Shown: positions 7,351 through 16,073, counted from the stretch's first letter. The stretch is DNA of 64,000 nucleotides from Leptolyngbya sp. KIOST-1 (GCF_000763385.1 NZ_JQFA01000004.1:992001-1056000); one strand, 5' to 3'. The notes: a model not told the origin generated them from the sequence alone. Program-made: numbers and translations.

Positions 7351-8949
7351 ATGCGTGTTCAGCCTTGCCGAGCCTCTGTTTGGGCCAGCTCAGTATTGGG
7401 GCTTGTGCTGGTATCGGCACCGATCGCGGCTCTGGCCCACACTGGCCACGACCACGGGGCTGAGTTTCAGTCGGGGACCAGCCAACCCGCCAGCGGCATT
7501 CGGGTAGACTCGGCCACCGCCGAGCGCCTGGGCATTCAGGTGGTGCCCGTCAAGCGAGAGGTTTTGAGCCTGGGCCTGCAAACCACCGGAGAGCTGATTG
7601 CCCAGCCAGACAAGGCCGTGATGGTAAATGCGCCAATCAACGGCACAGTGGTTGAGCTATTGGTCGAGCCCGGTGAAACGGTGACCGCCGGACAGCCGCT
7701 GGCGCGAATCCTTGCGCCTGATTTGATTGACCTGCGGGTCAGCGCTCAGGAAGACCGCGTCGGGGCCGAGGCCGATTTACGCTCCGCCGAAGCTAACCTG
7801 ACCCTGGCCCAGCGCAACTACGAGCGGCAGGGGGCGATCGCCACCACCGAAATTCAGGCGGCCCAAAAGCAGCTCGATCTCGCCCAGGAGCGCTTTACCC
7901 AGGATGAGCGGTTGCTGGGAGCGGGGGCGATCGCCCGGCAGCAGTTTCTAGAATCTCAATCCGAGTTAGCTGAAGCCCAGAGCAACCTCACCCGCGCCCA
8001 GAGCCAGCAGCCCCTGCTCGAAGCCCAGGCCGAGCTAGAGCGCGCCAGGGCCACACTCGCCGCCGCCCGTTCCCAGGTGCAGCTCAGCACCGCCGCCTAC
8101 GAGACGCGCCTGCAACAGCTCAACAGCCCCGCCACCGAGCAGGGCATGGTGACCATCAATGCCCCGATTGCGGGCAAAGTAGCGGAGCGGCCAGTCACCC
8201 TAGGGGAAGCGGTGGAAGAGGCCGTCACCCCGCTGCTGAGCATTGTGAATGGCGACAGCCTGCGGGTGACGGCCAATGTCTATGAAAAAGACCTGGGCAC
8301 CGTGGCCCCCGGACAGTCTGTACGCATCACCGTTGCCAGTTTGCCGGATCAGTTCTTTACCGGCCAGGTGATTACAGTGGGGGCCGTGGTGGATGGCACC
8401 AGCCGCGTGGTGCCCGTGACCGCTGTTCTAGAGGATGCGGGCGATCGCCTGAAGCCGGGCATGTTCGCCGAGCTAGAGATTTTGACCGAGCAAACCCCGA
8501 CCCCAGTGCTCACCGTTCCAGCCAGTGCTGTAGTCGATGCCGACGGTAAATCTCTGGTGTTTGTGCAAAACGGCGATGCCTTTGAGCCGGTGGAGGTCAC
8601 CCTGGGCCGCACCGCTGGCGACGCGGTAGAGGTGCAGTCTGGCCTGTTTGAAGGCGATCAGGTCGTCACCCAGGGCGCGTTGCAGCTCTACGCCCAATCC
8701 CTGCGGGGCGACGGTAGCGAGGCTGAAGCCGAAGCCGATATGGCAACGACCCGCCAGGGCGCTCCCCTGTGGCTGTTAGCGGTAGGCGGCGTGGGTGCGA
8801 TCGCCGCCACCGCCACCACCGCCTTTCTCCTCGGTCGCCGCTCCCGCCCAGTCCCGGTACATGCCCTCAATGGCTCGTCCCCCGATCCCAACTCCTCCTT
8901 TGCCGCCGTCCCTATCGCCCAGGAACCCGTCGCCGTCGAAGACAAGTAG
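7351..8949 (+). CDS. czcB: RND metal-efflux periplasmic adaptor, CzcB/CusB-like
   Basis: 532 residues. The signal peptide ends near IAALA, followed directly by a His-rich HTGHDHG that may bind metal in the periplasm. Next come a lipoyl-like half-motif (VNAPINGTVVEL, G-E-T-V-T-A-G-Q-P-L), a long Ala/Gln/Glu-rich coiled-coil hairpin at about 125-260, the second half-motif (INAPIAGKVAERP), the beta-barrel domain, and a C-terminal membrane-proximal domain (residues ~390-450). Unusual for an adaptor, there is a predicted membrane helix at about 473-495 with a short tail. AGGGAAA lies before ATG 7351. It is followed by the CzcA pump, and together they would drive export of a divalent or monovalent metal. 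The metal is not specified by sequence. Confidence 0.88.
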   Translation: MRVQPCRASVWASSVLGLVLVSAPIAALAHTGHDHGAEFQSGTSQPASGIRVDSATAERLGIQVVPVKREVLSLGLQTTGELIAQPDKAVMVNAPINGTVVELLVEPGETVTAGQPLARILAPDLIDLRVSAQEDRVGAEADLRSAEANLTLAQRNYERQGAIATTEIQAAQKQLDLAQERFTQDERLLGAGAIARQQFLESQSELAEAQSNLTRAQSQQPLLEAQAELERARATLAAARSQVQLSTAAYETRLQQLNSPATEQGMVTINAPIAGKVAERPVTLGEAVEEAVTPLLSIVNGDSLRVTANVYEKDLGTVAPGQSVRITVASLPDQFFTGQVITVGAVVDGTSRVVPVTAVLEDAGDRLKPGMFAELEILTEQTPTPVLTVPASAVVDADGKSLVFVQNGDAFEPVEVTLGRTAGDAVEVQSGLFEGDQVVTQGALQLYAQSLRGDGSEAEAEADMATTRQGAPLWLLAVGGVGAIAATATTAFLLGRRSRPVPVHALNGSSPDPNSSFAAVPIAQEPVAVEDK

Positions 8950-9020
8950 GTTGGGTGAAACGAAGTGGAACCCAACAAAATCCTCACCAATGTTGGGTTC
9001 CGCTGACGCTCCACCCAAAC
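8950..9020. repeat. imperfect long inverted repeat between czcB and czcA
   Basis: Left arm 8950-8976 (GTTGGGTG...GGAACCCAAC) pairs with right arm 8992-9020 (GTTGGGTTCC...CCACCCAAAC) across a 15-nt loop, with a few mismatches. It starts at the czcB stop codon. It could attenuate or stabilise the czcBA transcript, or be a mobile palindromic repeat; it has no T-run, so a simple terminator is less likely. Confidence 0.55.
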
Positions 9021-9040
9021 TAAAGCTGAAGCGTTAGCCA

Positions 9041-9083
9041 CCCACTCACCTACCCATCCACCCTCCTACCCATCCACACCCTC
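9041..9083 (+). repeat. C-rich CCCATCCA low-complexity tract before the czcA start
   Basis: Irregular tandem units of CCCATCCA/CCCACTCA run up to the ATG at 9085. Similar tracts end at the starts of cysQ (30307) and the GTPase gene (35074). There is no Shine-Dalgarno in the tract. Confidence 0.6.
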
Positions 9084-9084
9084 C

Positions 9085-12000
9085 ATGCTCAACGCCATTC
9101 TCAAATGGTCCATCGCCCAGCGCTGGATTGTGGTCATCGCCACCGTCCTCATCACCCTCTACGGCCTGCGTACCCTGGGCCAGATGTCGCTGGATGTGTT
9201 CCCCAGCTTTGCCCCGCCCCAGGTCGAGATCCAGGCAGAAGCGCCTGGCCTGGCCCCGGAAGAAGTGGAATCTCTGGTGACGCTGCCGATTGAGAGCGCG
9301 GTGAACGGCACACCAGGGGTGACGGCGGTGCGCTCCACCTCCGTTGCGGGGGCCTCGGCGGTGCGGGTGGTGTTTAGCTGGGGCACCGACGTCTACCAGG
9401 CCCGGCAGCTGATTACCGAACGGCTCCAGCAGGCGCAGGCCCGATTACCGGAAGGGGTCGAAGCACCCCAGTTGGCTCCCCTCAACTCGCCCCTGGGCAT
9501 CGTGCTGGAATACGCCTTTACGGCTGAGTCTACCCCGCTGATGGAGGTGCGGCAGCTGGTCGATCGCCAGGTCACCAATCGGCTGCTGGCGGTGCCAGGG
9601 GTGACGCAAATTACCACCTTTGGCGGCGAAGAGCGACAGTATCAGGTATTGGTGAATCCGGCCCAGCTCAGCGCCTTTGGCGTCACCTTAGAAGAGGTGA
9701 GTGCGGCGGCGGCGGCGGCGAACCAAAACGGGGCCGGGGGCTACTTGATTGACGCCGATCAGGAACTGCTGATTCGTGGTGTTGGCCGCATCGAGTCGAT
9801 TCAAGACTTGCAGCAGGCTGTGGTGACGGCGCGGGAGGGTAAGCCTGTGTTGCTCCAGGATGTGGCGGAGGTCACCATTGGCCCCGCCCTCCTGCGGGGC
9901 GATGCCAGCCTGAATGGGGAACCCGCCTTGGTGATGCTGATCAATAAGCAGCCTCTGGCCGATACCCTGACCGTGACAGACCAGGTGGAAGCCGCCCTTG
10001 AGGAAGTCGGCCCCAGCCTGCCCCCCGATGTCACCATTACCCGCACCTTTCGGCAGGCGGATTTCATCGAAGCCTCCATCCACAACGTGCGCGACTCTCT
10101 GCGGGACGGCATCATTATCGTCTCTGTCATTCTGCTGCTGTTTTTGATGAACTGGCGCACCGCCGCCATTACCCTCAGCGCCATCCCCATGTCGCTGCTG
10201 ATCTGCCTGATTCTGCTGGACTGGTTTGGCCTCAGCGTCAACACCATGACCCTGGGCGGGCTGGCGGTGGCGATCGGCTCGGTGGTAGACGACTCGATTG
10301 TGGATATGGAGAACTGCTACCGGGGGCTGCGGCGCAACCGCCAGTTGGGCAGTCCCAAGCACCCCTTTCAGGTGGTGTACGACACGTCGGTGGAGGTGCG
10401 CACCAGCGTGCTGTTTTCCACGGTGATTATTGCGGTAATTTTCGCGCCGATTTTTTCCCTCACTGGGGTGGAAGGCCGCATCTTTGCGCCAATGGGGATC
10501 GCCTACCTGGTGGCGATTTTTGCCTCTACCCTGGTGGCCCTGACCCTGTCGCCTGCCCTCTGCGCCTTTCTGCTGGCCGCTGCGCCGCTGCCGGAAGAAG
10601 ATACCTGGGTGTCGCGCCGCAGTCAGCGGCTCTATCAGCCGGTGCTGCGGCTGGCCCTGGGGCGACCCAAGCTGATCCTGCTAATCGCGATAGGGGCTCT
10701 GGTGGCCTCCCTATCGCTGCTGCCCGCCCTGGGACGGGTCTTTCTGCCGGAGTTTCAGGAGCGATCGCTCGTCGCTTCCATGAACCTGTTCCCCGGCAGT
10801 TCCCTGGCGGCGACCAATCGGGCTGGGCTGGCGGTGCAGCAGGCGCTCCAGGACGATCCCCGGTTTGAAACCCTTCAGATGCGCTCTGGGCGAGCACCGG
10901 GCGACCCGCACGTGGTGGGCTCCAACTTTGCCGAACTCGACATCGAGCTGAGCGACGCGGGCATGAAAGACCGGGAGGCCACCCTGGAGATGCTGCGGGC
11001 TGAGTTTGAGAAGATTCCGGGAGCCCCCGCCAGCGTGGGGGGCTTTATCTCCCACCGCATGGACGAGGTGCTGTCTGGGGTGCGGAGCGCGATCGCGGTG
11101 AAAATCTTTGGCCCCGATCTGGCCGAGCTGCGCCGCCTGGGCACCGAAGTCACCGAAGTCATGGGCGGCGTTGAGGGCATCGTGGACTTGCAGCTCGCGC
11201 CCCAGTTGCCCGTGCGACAGATCCAGATTCGTTTTGACCGTACTGCTGCGGCCCGCTATGGCCTGACGATGGAAGCCCTGGCCGACACGATCGAAACCGC
11301 CCTTAATGGTCGCGTGGTCTCCCAGGTGCTCGAAAACCAGCAGCTCTTTGACCTGGTGGTGTGGTTCGAGTCGGGCGCTCGCGGCAACCCCGACACCCTG
11401 CGGGACATGCTGATCGACACCCCCGCTGGCCAGCGCATTCCCCTCGCTCAAATCGCCCAGGTGGACTACGGCACCGGCCCCAACGCCATCAGCCGGGAAA
11501 ACGTGTCCCGCCTGATTATCGTGTCGGCTAACGTCAGCGATCGCGACCTGGGTTCCGTCATCACTGACATTCAGGAGGCGGTGCGCCAGCAGGTGACATT
11601 CCCACCGGGCTACTTCATTCAGTACGGCGGCCAGTTTGAATCGGAACAGCGCGCCACCCAAAACCTGCTGGTGTTTGGGGCGCTGGCCCTGGTGGTGATT
11701 GCCGTGCTGATGTACTTCACCGTCAAGTCGCTCCCCGCCACGGTGATGATTCTGCTAAACCTGCCGCTGGCGATCGTGGGGGGCATTTTCTCGGTGGCGA
11801 TCGGCGGTGGCGTCCTTTCGGTGGCCTCCCTGGTGGGGTTCATCACCCTGTTTGGGGTGGCGGTGCGCAACGGTCTGCTGCTGGTCGATAACTACAACCA
11901 AAAGCTGGCGACGGGCATGCCCCTGAGGCAGGTGATTTTCACGGGTTCGATCGAACGGCTCAACGCCATTCTGATGACCGCCTTCACCTCTGCCTTAGGC

Positions 12001-12234
12001 ATGTTGCCCCTGGTGATTAGCTCTGGCCCAGGTCGAGAGATTTTGCAGCCCCTGGCGATCGTCGTGCTGGGCGGGCTATTCACCTCTACTGCCCTGACCC
12101 TGCTGGTGCTGCCCGCTCTTTATGCCCAGTTTGGTCGCCATCTGGTGCCCCCTGAGCCGGGTGAGCGACCCTCAACCGACTCATTGCCAGACGCTGAGGC
12201 GATCGCCACCCGGCAACCGATCAGCTCAATTTAG
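9085..12234 (+). CDS. czcA: RND heavy-metal efflux pump, CzcA/CusA-like
   Basis: 1049 residues, normal length for heavy-metal RND pumps. The N-terminal helix (SIAQRWIVVIATVLITLYGL) and M-S-L-D-V-F-P-S-F-A-P-P-Q-V-E-I-Q match the HME subfamily. Two large periplasmic loops (about 35-335 and 560-870) separate twelve membrane helices. Helix IV carries VVDDSIVDMEN at 400-410, with acidic residues D402, D403 and E409 in the proton-relay region. It pumps metal with proton antiport, together with the CzcB adaptor encoded upstream and an outer-membrane channel not present here. The start is preceded by a C-rich tract rather than a normal ribosome-binding site, so expression may depend on coupling within the operon. 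Cu/Ag versus Co/Zn/Cd or Ni cannot be settled by eye. Confidence 0.93.
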   Translation: MLNAILKWSIAQRWIVVIATVLITLYGLRTLGQMSLDVFPSFAPPQVEIQAEAPGLAPEEVESLVTLPIESAVNGTPGVTAVRSTSVAGASAVRVVFSWGTDVYQARQLITERLQQAQARLPEGVEAPQLAPLNSPLGIVLEYAFTAESTPLMEVRQLVDRQVTNRLLAVPGVTQITTFGGEERQYQVLVNPAQLSAFGVTLEEVSAAAAAANQNGAGGYLIDADQELLIRGVGRIESIQDLQQAVVTAREGKPVLLQDVAEVTIGPALLRGDASLNGEPALVMLINKQPLADTLTVTDQVEAALEEVGPSLPPDVTITRTFRQADFIEASIHNVRDSLRDGIIIVSVILLLFLMNWRTAAITLSAIPMSLLICLILLDWFGLSVNTMTLGGLAVAIGSVVDDSIVDMENCYRGLRRNRQLGSPKHPFQVVYDTSVEVRTSVLFSTVIIAVIFAPIFSLTGVEGRIFAPMGIAYLVAIFASTLVALTLSPALCAFLLAAAPLPEEDTWVSRRSQRLYQPVLRLALGRPKLILLIAIGALVASLSLLPALGRVFLPEFQERSLVASMNLFPGSSLAATNRAGLAVQQALQDDPRFETLQMRSGRAPGDPHVVGSNFAELDIELSDAGMKDREATLEMLRAEFEKIPGAPASVGGFISHRMDEVLSGVRSAIAVKIFGPDLAELRRLGTEVTEVMGGVEGIVDLQLAPQLPVRQIQIRFDRTAAARYGLTMEALADTIETALNGRVVSQVLENQQLFDLVVWFESGARGNPDTLRDMLIDTPAGQRIPLAQIAQVDYGTGPNAISRENVSRLIIVSANVSDRDLGSVITDIQEAVRQQVTFPPGYFIQYGGQFESEQRATQNLLVFGALALVVIAVLMYFTVKSLPATVMILLNLPLAIVGGIFSVAIGGGVLSVASLVGFITLFGVAVRNGLLLVDNYNQKLATGMPLRQVIFTGSIERLNAILMTAFTSALGMLPLVISSGPGREILQPLAIVVLGGLFTSTALTLLVLPALYAQFGRHLVPPEPGERPSTDSLPDAEAIATRQPISSI

Positions 12235-12263
12235 TGGTTTCAAGTTTTTCCGGAGATTTATCC

Positions 12264-12743
12264 ATGCGTATCCAACTCCTGTCTGCCCTGTTGATGACCG
12301 TTGCCCTAGCCCTGACCGCCTGCGGTGGCTCCGAGACGGTAACCGCTCCCGACGATGCCGCCGCCCCTGCCGAAAGCGCCACCGCTCCCCCGGAGGCTGA
12401 AGCCCCTGCCTCAGAAGACCACAGCGCGGCCAGTAAAGGCGGTCAAGTTGTTGAGACGGGGGCTTACCACATGGAACTGGTGCCCGTGCCAGAAGCTGAC
12501 GGCATTCACCTGGATCTGTATCTACAAACGGGCGACACCCATGAACCCGTCGCCGATGCCACCGCTGTCGCCCAGGTGCAGCTACCCGACGGCACCCAGC
12601 AGGAAATTCCGATGGAGTACGACGCCGCTGGCGAACATTTCTTTGCCTTCATCCCCAGCCAGGTCTCAGGAGAGTATAAAACCGTGATTCAAACCGACAT
12701 CCAGGGGGAGAAAGTCAACGGGCGGTTCAACTTTTCAAAGTAG
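12264..12743 (+). CDS. periplasmic lipoprotein associated with the efflux operon
   Basis: 159 residues from ATG 12264, with CGGAGA about 9 nt upstream; the reading from 12234 adds ten unlikely residues. Lipoprotein signal with lipobox LTAC (C20), then an Ala/Pro/Glu-rich linker (about 25-55). The C-terminal domain (G-A-Y-H-M-E-L-V-P-V, LDLYLQTGDTHEPV, Q-L-P-D-G-T-Q-Q) resembles small Ig-like YtkA/FixH-type periplasmic domains found beside metal transporters. It starts 29 nt after czcA, so it is probably the last gene of czcBA. Its role, perhaps metal delivery to the pump, is inferred only from context. Confidence 0.75.
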   Translation: MRIQLLSALLMTVALALTACGGSETVTAPDDAAAPAESATAPPEAEAPASEDHSAASKGGQVVETGAYHMELVPVPEADGIHLDLYLQTGDTHEPVADATAVAQVQLPDGTQQEIPMEYDAAGEHFFAFIPSQVSGEYKTVIQTDIQGEKVNGRFNFSK

Positions 12744-12831
12744 ATAAACCGTAGCGAGCATGATCGCTTGGTCAATAGTTCGGAGTTGTATCGAATCCGA
12801 TCCACAAACCCCGATTCAAAACCGATATCTG

Positions 12832-12861
12832 GTAGGGAGCATTGCACTGCAATGCCCCTAC
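12832..12861. repeat. interspersed palindromic repeat, family 1, copy 1
   Basis: Core GTAGGG-a-GCATTGCACTGC, then AATGCCCCTAC, a near-perfect palindrome centred on TTGCACTGCAA. The left flank contains ATTCAAAACCGATATCT, shared with other copies. Further copies at 23922, 30124, 31360 and, inverted, 37785. Confidence 0.75.
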
Positions 12862-13030
12862 AAAGCGGGTGTATACAGACAGGATTTTGTATTACCTAGC
12901 ATCCCGGCGGCAAGAAAACTTTTTTTAGCGGATTTTCTTTGGCTCAACCTCTTGACCTTAAAGTTCACTGTAGGCTTTAGGGTAGCGTTATCAACATATT
13001 TGATGCCGCTGGGCATCGCGAGGTAAACCG

Positions 13031-13852
13031 ATGACCGCTACCCTTCCCAACTCCCAAGCAACCCATATCGATCTCCAAACGCCAATCAGGCTCTACCGCA
13101 TGTCTACTCCCAAGCACGAGTGTCCCTGGGGGCTGCGGGCGGTGAATCTGCTCAACGAGAAAGGCATTGCCTTTGACGATATCAAGCTCACCTCTCAAGA
13201 TGAAGTCGCTGCATTTAAAGCCCAGCACGACGTGGCAACAACGCCTCAAATCTTCTTTGGCGATCGCCGCATCGGCGGCTACACCGACCTGGCCGCTTAC
13301 TTCGATGTCGAGGCAGAAAAGGCCGAGTATTCCTACACTCCGGTCGCCGCGCTATTTTCCACCGCTGGCCTGATGGCTCTGGCCACTTCCCTGGGAGTTC
13401 CAGGCTTTATGGGCATCTCCCTCTCCATGCTGGCGTCCTTGAAGCTGATGGATCTCGACGCCTTTGCCGAAAGTTTCGCCAAATATGACCTGGTGACGCG
13501 ACGGTTCAAGCCCTATGGCAAGGTGTACCCCTTCGCAGAACTCGCGATCGGGTTGGGCTTCCTCTCCGGAGTTGCGCCCCTGGCAACCGGCATCGGCTCG
13601 CTGGTGGTAGGCGTCAGTGGGGCGGTGTCGGTTTTCAAAGCCGTCTACATCGACAAAATGGCGCTCAACTGTGCCTGCATCGGCGGCAACTCAAAGGCAC
13701 CATTGGGGGTCGTGAGTTTCGCCGAAAACGCCATTATGGCGCTGATGGGGGCAACCTTAATCTTCTCCGCCGTGGGAAACCGTGAGGTGGAACCGCAAGC
13801 GGTGTTGTCGCCTCAGGAAGCAGCTATCGTTCAGGTGCAGGCGATCGAATAG
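13031..13852 (+). CDS. glutaredoxin-MauE membrane fusion protein
   Basis: 273 residues. The N-terminal glutaredoxin domain (about 18-100) has a monothiol-like CPWG motif with C31 and a cis-Pro loop in ATTPQIFFG. The C-terminal half has four predicted membrane helices of the MauE/DoxX type, with YGKVYPFAELAIGLGF and a C-x-C pair in LNCACIGG (C214, C216) plus APLGVVSFAEN. In MauE-type proteins such cysteines pass electrons through the membrane for thiol-disulfide exchange. Here the fusion probably keeps periplasmic metal-binding thiols reduced, an inference from the adjacent DUF411 and DUF305 genes. It has its own upstream region and is followed by a hairpin terminator. Confidence 0.82.
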   Translation: MTATLPNSQATHIDLQTPIRLYRMSTPKHECPWGLRAVNLLNEKGIAFDDIKLTSQDEVAAFKAQHDVATTPQIFFGDRRIGGYTDLAAYFDVEAEKAEYSYTPVAALFSTAGLMALATSLGVPGFMGISLSMLASLKLMDLDAFAESFAKYDLVTRRFKPYGKVYPFAELAIGLGFLSGVAPLATGIGSLVVGVSGAVSVFKAVYIDKMALNCACIGGNSKAPLGVVSFAENAIMALMGATLIFSAVGNREVEPQAVLSPQEAAIVQVQAIE

Positions 13853-13857
13853 GGGGA

Positions 13858-13892
13858 GCGATCGCCGAACACCGGCCTCAAACGGCGATCGC
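13858..13892 (+). terminator. hairpin after the glutaredoxin-MauE gene
   Basis: GCGATCGCCG (13858-13867) and CGGCGATCGC (13883-13892) form a perfect 10-bp stem starting 5 nt after the stop codon. The stem is built from two HIP1-like octamers. The following CCTCAATTTC is only weakly T-rich, so termination is probable but not certain. Confidence 0.5.
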
Positions 13893-13898
13893 CCTCAA

Positions 13899-13915
13899 TT
13901 TCATTTCCATTTCAT
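13899..13915 (+). promoter_or_regulatory. RppA-type box C before the DUF411 operon
   Basis: TTTCAT at 13899-13904 and 13910-13915, a perfect direct repeat with an 11-bp period, ending 74 nt before the DUF411 ATG. This is the best-conserved of the four boxes on the coding strand. Confidence 0.6.
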
Positions 13916-13922
13916 GATCATG

Positions 13923-13970
13923 CGTCAGGCTAGTGAGCTGAATTATCTTAGAAAAAGCACTAGCCTGACG
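13923..13970. promoter_or_regulatory. 13-bp perfect inverted repeat containing the CTAGTG element
   Basis: CGTCAGGCTAGTG (13923-13935) and CACTAGCCTGACG (13958-13970) are exact reverse complements across a 22-nt loop. The left arm and loop include CTAGTG-N4-GAATTATCTT (13930-13949), also found before czcB. The structure lies between box C and the DUF411 start, so it would be in the 5' leader or overlap the promoter. Confidence 0.6.
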
Positions 13971-13989
13971 TTCTGGTGGGGAGGAATTT

Positions 13990-14499
13990 ATGAACCGTCG
14001 TTTGTTTACGTCTACGCTAGTCGTGGTGGGCCTGGTTTCAACGGGGATCGCCGCGACAGGCTGCTCACTGGCCCAAGGCCCCCATGCTCAAAATGGCACA
14101 GAAGTGGCTGAGCAGGTAGCGATCACGGCCGAAATTACCGTCTTTCGCAGCCCGACCTGCGGCTGTTGCGGTCAGTGGATTGAGCACATGAAAGCCGCTG
14201 GCTTCATCGTCAAAGACAATCTGACTGAAGACCTGACTGCTATCAAAGAGCAGTATGGTGTCCCTGCCAATCTGGCCTCTTGCCACACAACGATTGTGGA
14301 TGGTTACGTCGTTGAAGGTCACATTCCCGCTGAGGATGTGCAGAGGCTATTGACTGAAAAGCCGGACGTTGCCGGTATCGCCGTTCCGGGAATGCCCATC
14401 GGTTCTCCCGGTATGGAATCCGGTAGTTACGTCGAGCCCTACACCGTCTTCTCCTTTACCGAGTCGGGTGAACCTGTTCCTTTTGCAGAACACTCTTAA
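13990..14499 (+). CDS. DUF411 metal-binding lipoprotein
   Basis: 169 residues. The signal peptide has a probable lipobox ATGC (C25). DUF411 domain at about 45-150, with the metal-ligand cluster SPTCGCCGQW (C57, C59, C60), plus ASCHT (C98, H99) and later Met/His-rich loops (GIAVPGMPIGSPGM). DUF411 proteins (sometimes called CopG) occur in copper and silver resistance clusters and are thought to bind Cu in the periplasm. GGGGAGGAA lies 5 nt before the ATG. It is first in an operon with the DUF3105 gene 6 nt downstream, behind box C and the inverted repeat. Confidence 0.88.
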   Translation: MNRRLFTSTLVVVGLVSTGIAATGCSLAQGPHAQNGTEVAEQVAITAEITVFRSPTCGCCGQWIEHMKAAGFIVKDNLTEDLTAIKEQYGVPANLASCHTTIVDGYVVEGHIPAEDVQRLLTEKPDVAGIAVPGMPIGSPGMESGSYVEPYTVFSFTESGEPVPFAEHS

Positions 14500-14505
14500 A
14501 TAACA

Positions 14506-15099
14506 ATGGCTGAACGTTCCAAATCCAGACGCCGCAAAGCTCAAGGCCCCAATATTCTCGCGATTGTGCTTGGCCCCATTGGCATCACAGTGCTGATGGT
14601 AGCGGTGATTGGTACCCTCTGGTATCGCAATCGGCCCGAGCAAGTTGCCTTTGAACCCGACACCACCATTGGCGAAACCGCTCTGGTTTCAGTGCAAACG
14701 TTTCCTGACCAGGGGCGCGAGCACGTCGAGCTAGGAGAACCCGTAGACTATGACAGCGACTTCCCCACCTCTGGCCCTCACGACCCCAACCCCACAATGC
14801 CGGGAGTATATACAGATGTTCAACGGCCCGAACAGCTGGTGCATTCGTTAGAGCATGGCAACATCGTCATCTATTATGACCAGCCCGCAGCAGAGACTAA
14901 AAAGGCGCTGGTAAGCTGGGCCGATCAGTTCTCTGGTCCCTGGGATGGGATCGTTGTGGTTCCCAAGGCAGGATTGGGCCAGGATATCGTTCTCACAGCC
15001 TGGACGAAAAAGCTAGTGATGCCGGAATTTGATCCGCAAGCTGCGGCCACCTTTATTGATGAATACCGGGGACGGGGACCCGAAAACCCGGTGCGGTAG
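14506..15099 (+). CDS. DUF3105 membrane-anchored protein
   Basis: 197 residues. A basic N-terminus (SKSRRRKAQG) and one membrane helix (about 16-39) are followed by an extracytoplasmic DUF3105 domain. Signature residues are present: H-V-E-L-G, TSGPHDPNP, GVYTD, and VHSLEHGNIVIYY with two conserved His. The family has no established biochemical role, but the conserved His and a frequent genomic link to copper genes suggest metal binding. It begins 6 nt after the DUF411 stop and is surely cotranscribed with it. It converges on the DUF305 gene, with about 200 bp between them. Confidence 0.83.
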   Translation: MAERSKSRRRKAQGPNILAIVLGPIGITVLMVAVIGTLWYRNRPEQVAFEPDTTIGETALVSVQTFPDQGREHVELGEPVDYDSDFPTSGPHDPNPTMPGVYTDVQRPEQLVHSLEHGNIVIYYDQPAAETKKALVSWADQFSGPWDGIVVVPKAGLGQDIVLTAWTKKLVMPEFDPQAAATFIDEYRGRGPENPVR

Positions 15100-15116
15100 T
15101 TATCAGTCGGCTTATC

Positions 15117-15297
15117 TCAAACTGTACTGGAGGGTGATGACGATCGCGTTGGCCTTTGAGGGCCGGTCTTTGACCATCGCCCAGTCAAACCCCACACACA
15201 ACGGCGGATACCACCGCTGGGAAATCTGAGCGCCGATGTGTACCGAATGATGGAATAGGAGACGCGGCGATAGTTTTCTGCCCCATCGCCGCCGAAT
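15117..15297 (-). pseudogene. possible 3' remnant of a beta-barrel-like gene after the DUF305 gene
   Basis: Directly after the DUF305 stop, and in the same frame, the complementary strand stays open for about 60 codons to a TAA at 15117-15119. It has no start codon of its own. The reading includes VHIGAQISQRWYPP, VGFDWAMV, and an alternating end ANAIVITLQYSLR, which is like the last strands of an outer-membrane barrel. It may be the tail of a lost outer-membrane copper protein or chance. I cannot name a family. Confidence 0.25.
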
Positions 15298-15963
15298 CTA
15301 TTGGGGGTACCACGCCTGCCGCCACTGCTGCATCTGGTCGATTTCCGCCTGCTGTGTATCGAGAATATTCTGGGCGACCTGGCGCAACTCAGGACGCTCA
15401 CTATTCTCCAACGCTTGCTCGGCCATCGCCAGCGCCCCTTCATGGTGCGGAATCATGGCGTTGATAAAGCGCAGGTCGAATTCAGCATCGGCCTTGCCTA
15501 AATCGCCGCTCATCATCATGGCGGTTTGCATTTCCGATGTCATTACCATGGTGTGACCCATCTGGGCGTCATACATCACCAGCTCTGCTCCCGCATCGGG
15601 ATACCAGGCTTGCCGCCATTGCTGCATCTGATTTATTTCCGCCTGCTGTGCCCCAATCACCGCCTCCGCTAGTTGCTTCATCTCGACTCGTTGAGAGTTT
15701 TGCAGCACCGCTTCGGCCATCGCGATCGCCCCTTGGTGGTGCAGAATCATACCGTCAATAAAGCGCAAATCAAATTCGGCATCCTTCGGTCCCAGATCCA
15801 TCGTCATAGCATGGTCGGCCATAGCGGTATCGCCCATAGGCAGGGTATGTGTCTCGGAACCTTGAGACGTCATCTGGGAGGGACTGCATCCAGCCAAAAT
15901 CGCTGGCGCTGAGATTAAACCTCCGACCAATACCCACGAAGCAAACGTTCGTTGCAAGCGCAT
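15298..15963 (-). CDS. tandem DUF305 lipoprotein, CopM-like copper-binding protein
   Basis: 221 residues. Lipoprotein signal with LAGC, a Met/His-rich linker (HTLPMGDTAMADHAMTM), then two DUF305 units of about 75 residues. Each has D-A-E-F-D-L-R-F-I, a HH pair (MILHHQGAIAMAE and MIPHHEGALAMAE), and ends in QQAEI-x-QMQQWRQAWYP. The two units are clearly duplicated. In Synechocystis the DUF305 protein CopM binds copper in the periplasm and is controlled by CopRS. This gene probably has a similar job, and the box D repeat upstream supports two-component control. It lies between the DUF3105 gene (convergent) and the relaxase (same strand). Confidence 0.87.
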   Translation of the reverse strand: MRLQRTFASWVLVGGLISAPAILAGCSPSQMTSQGSETHTLPMGDTAMADHAMTMDLGPKDAEFDLRFIDGMILHHQGAIAMAEAVLQNSQRVEMKQLAEAVIGAQQAEINQMQQWRQAWYPDAGAELVMYDAQMGHTMVMTSEMQTAMMMSGDLGKADAEFDLRFINAMIPHHEGALAMAEQALENSERPELRQVAQNILDTQQAEIDQMQQWRQAWYPQ

Positions 15964-16073
15964 ATCGGTCTACATCCTTTTCTCATCAAGATGTGAACAG
16001 CCGTTTTCGGGTGAAGCGTTGAAGCGCTGACTCACTCGAATTACCGCTGACGTTCATTATGAGCTTAGAAAAG

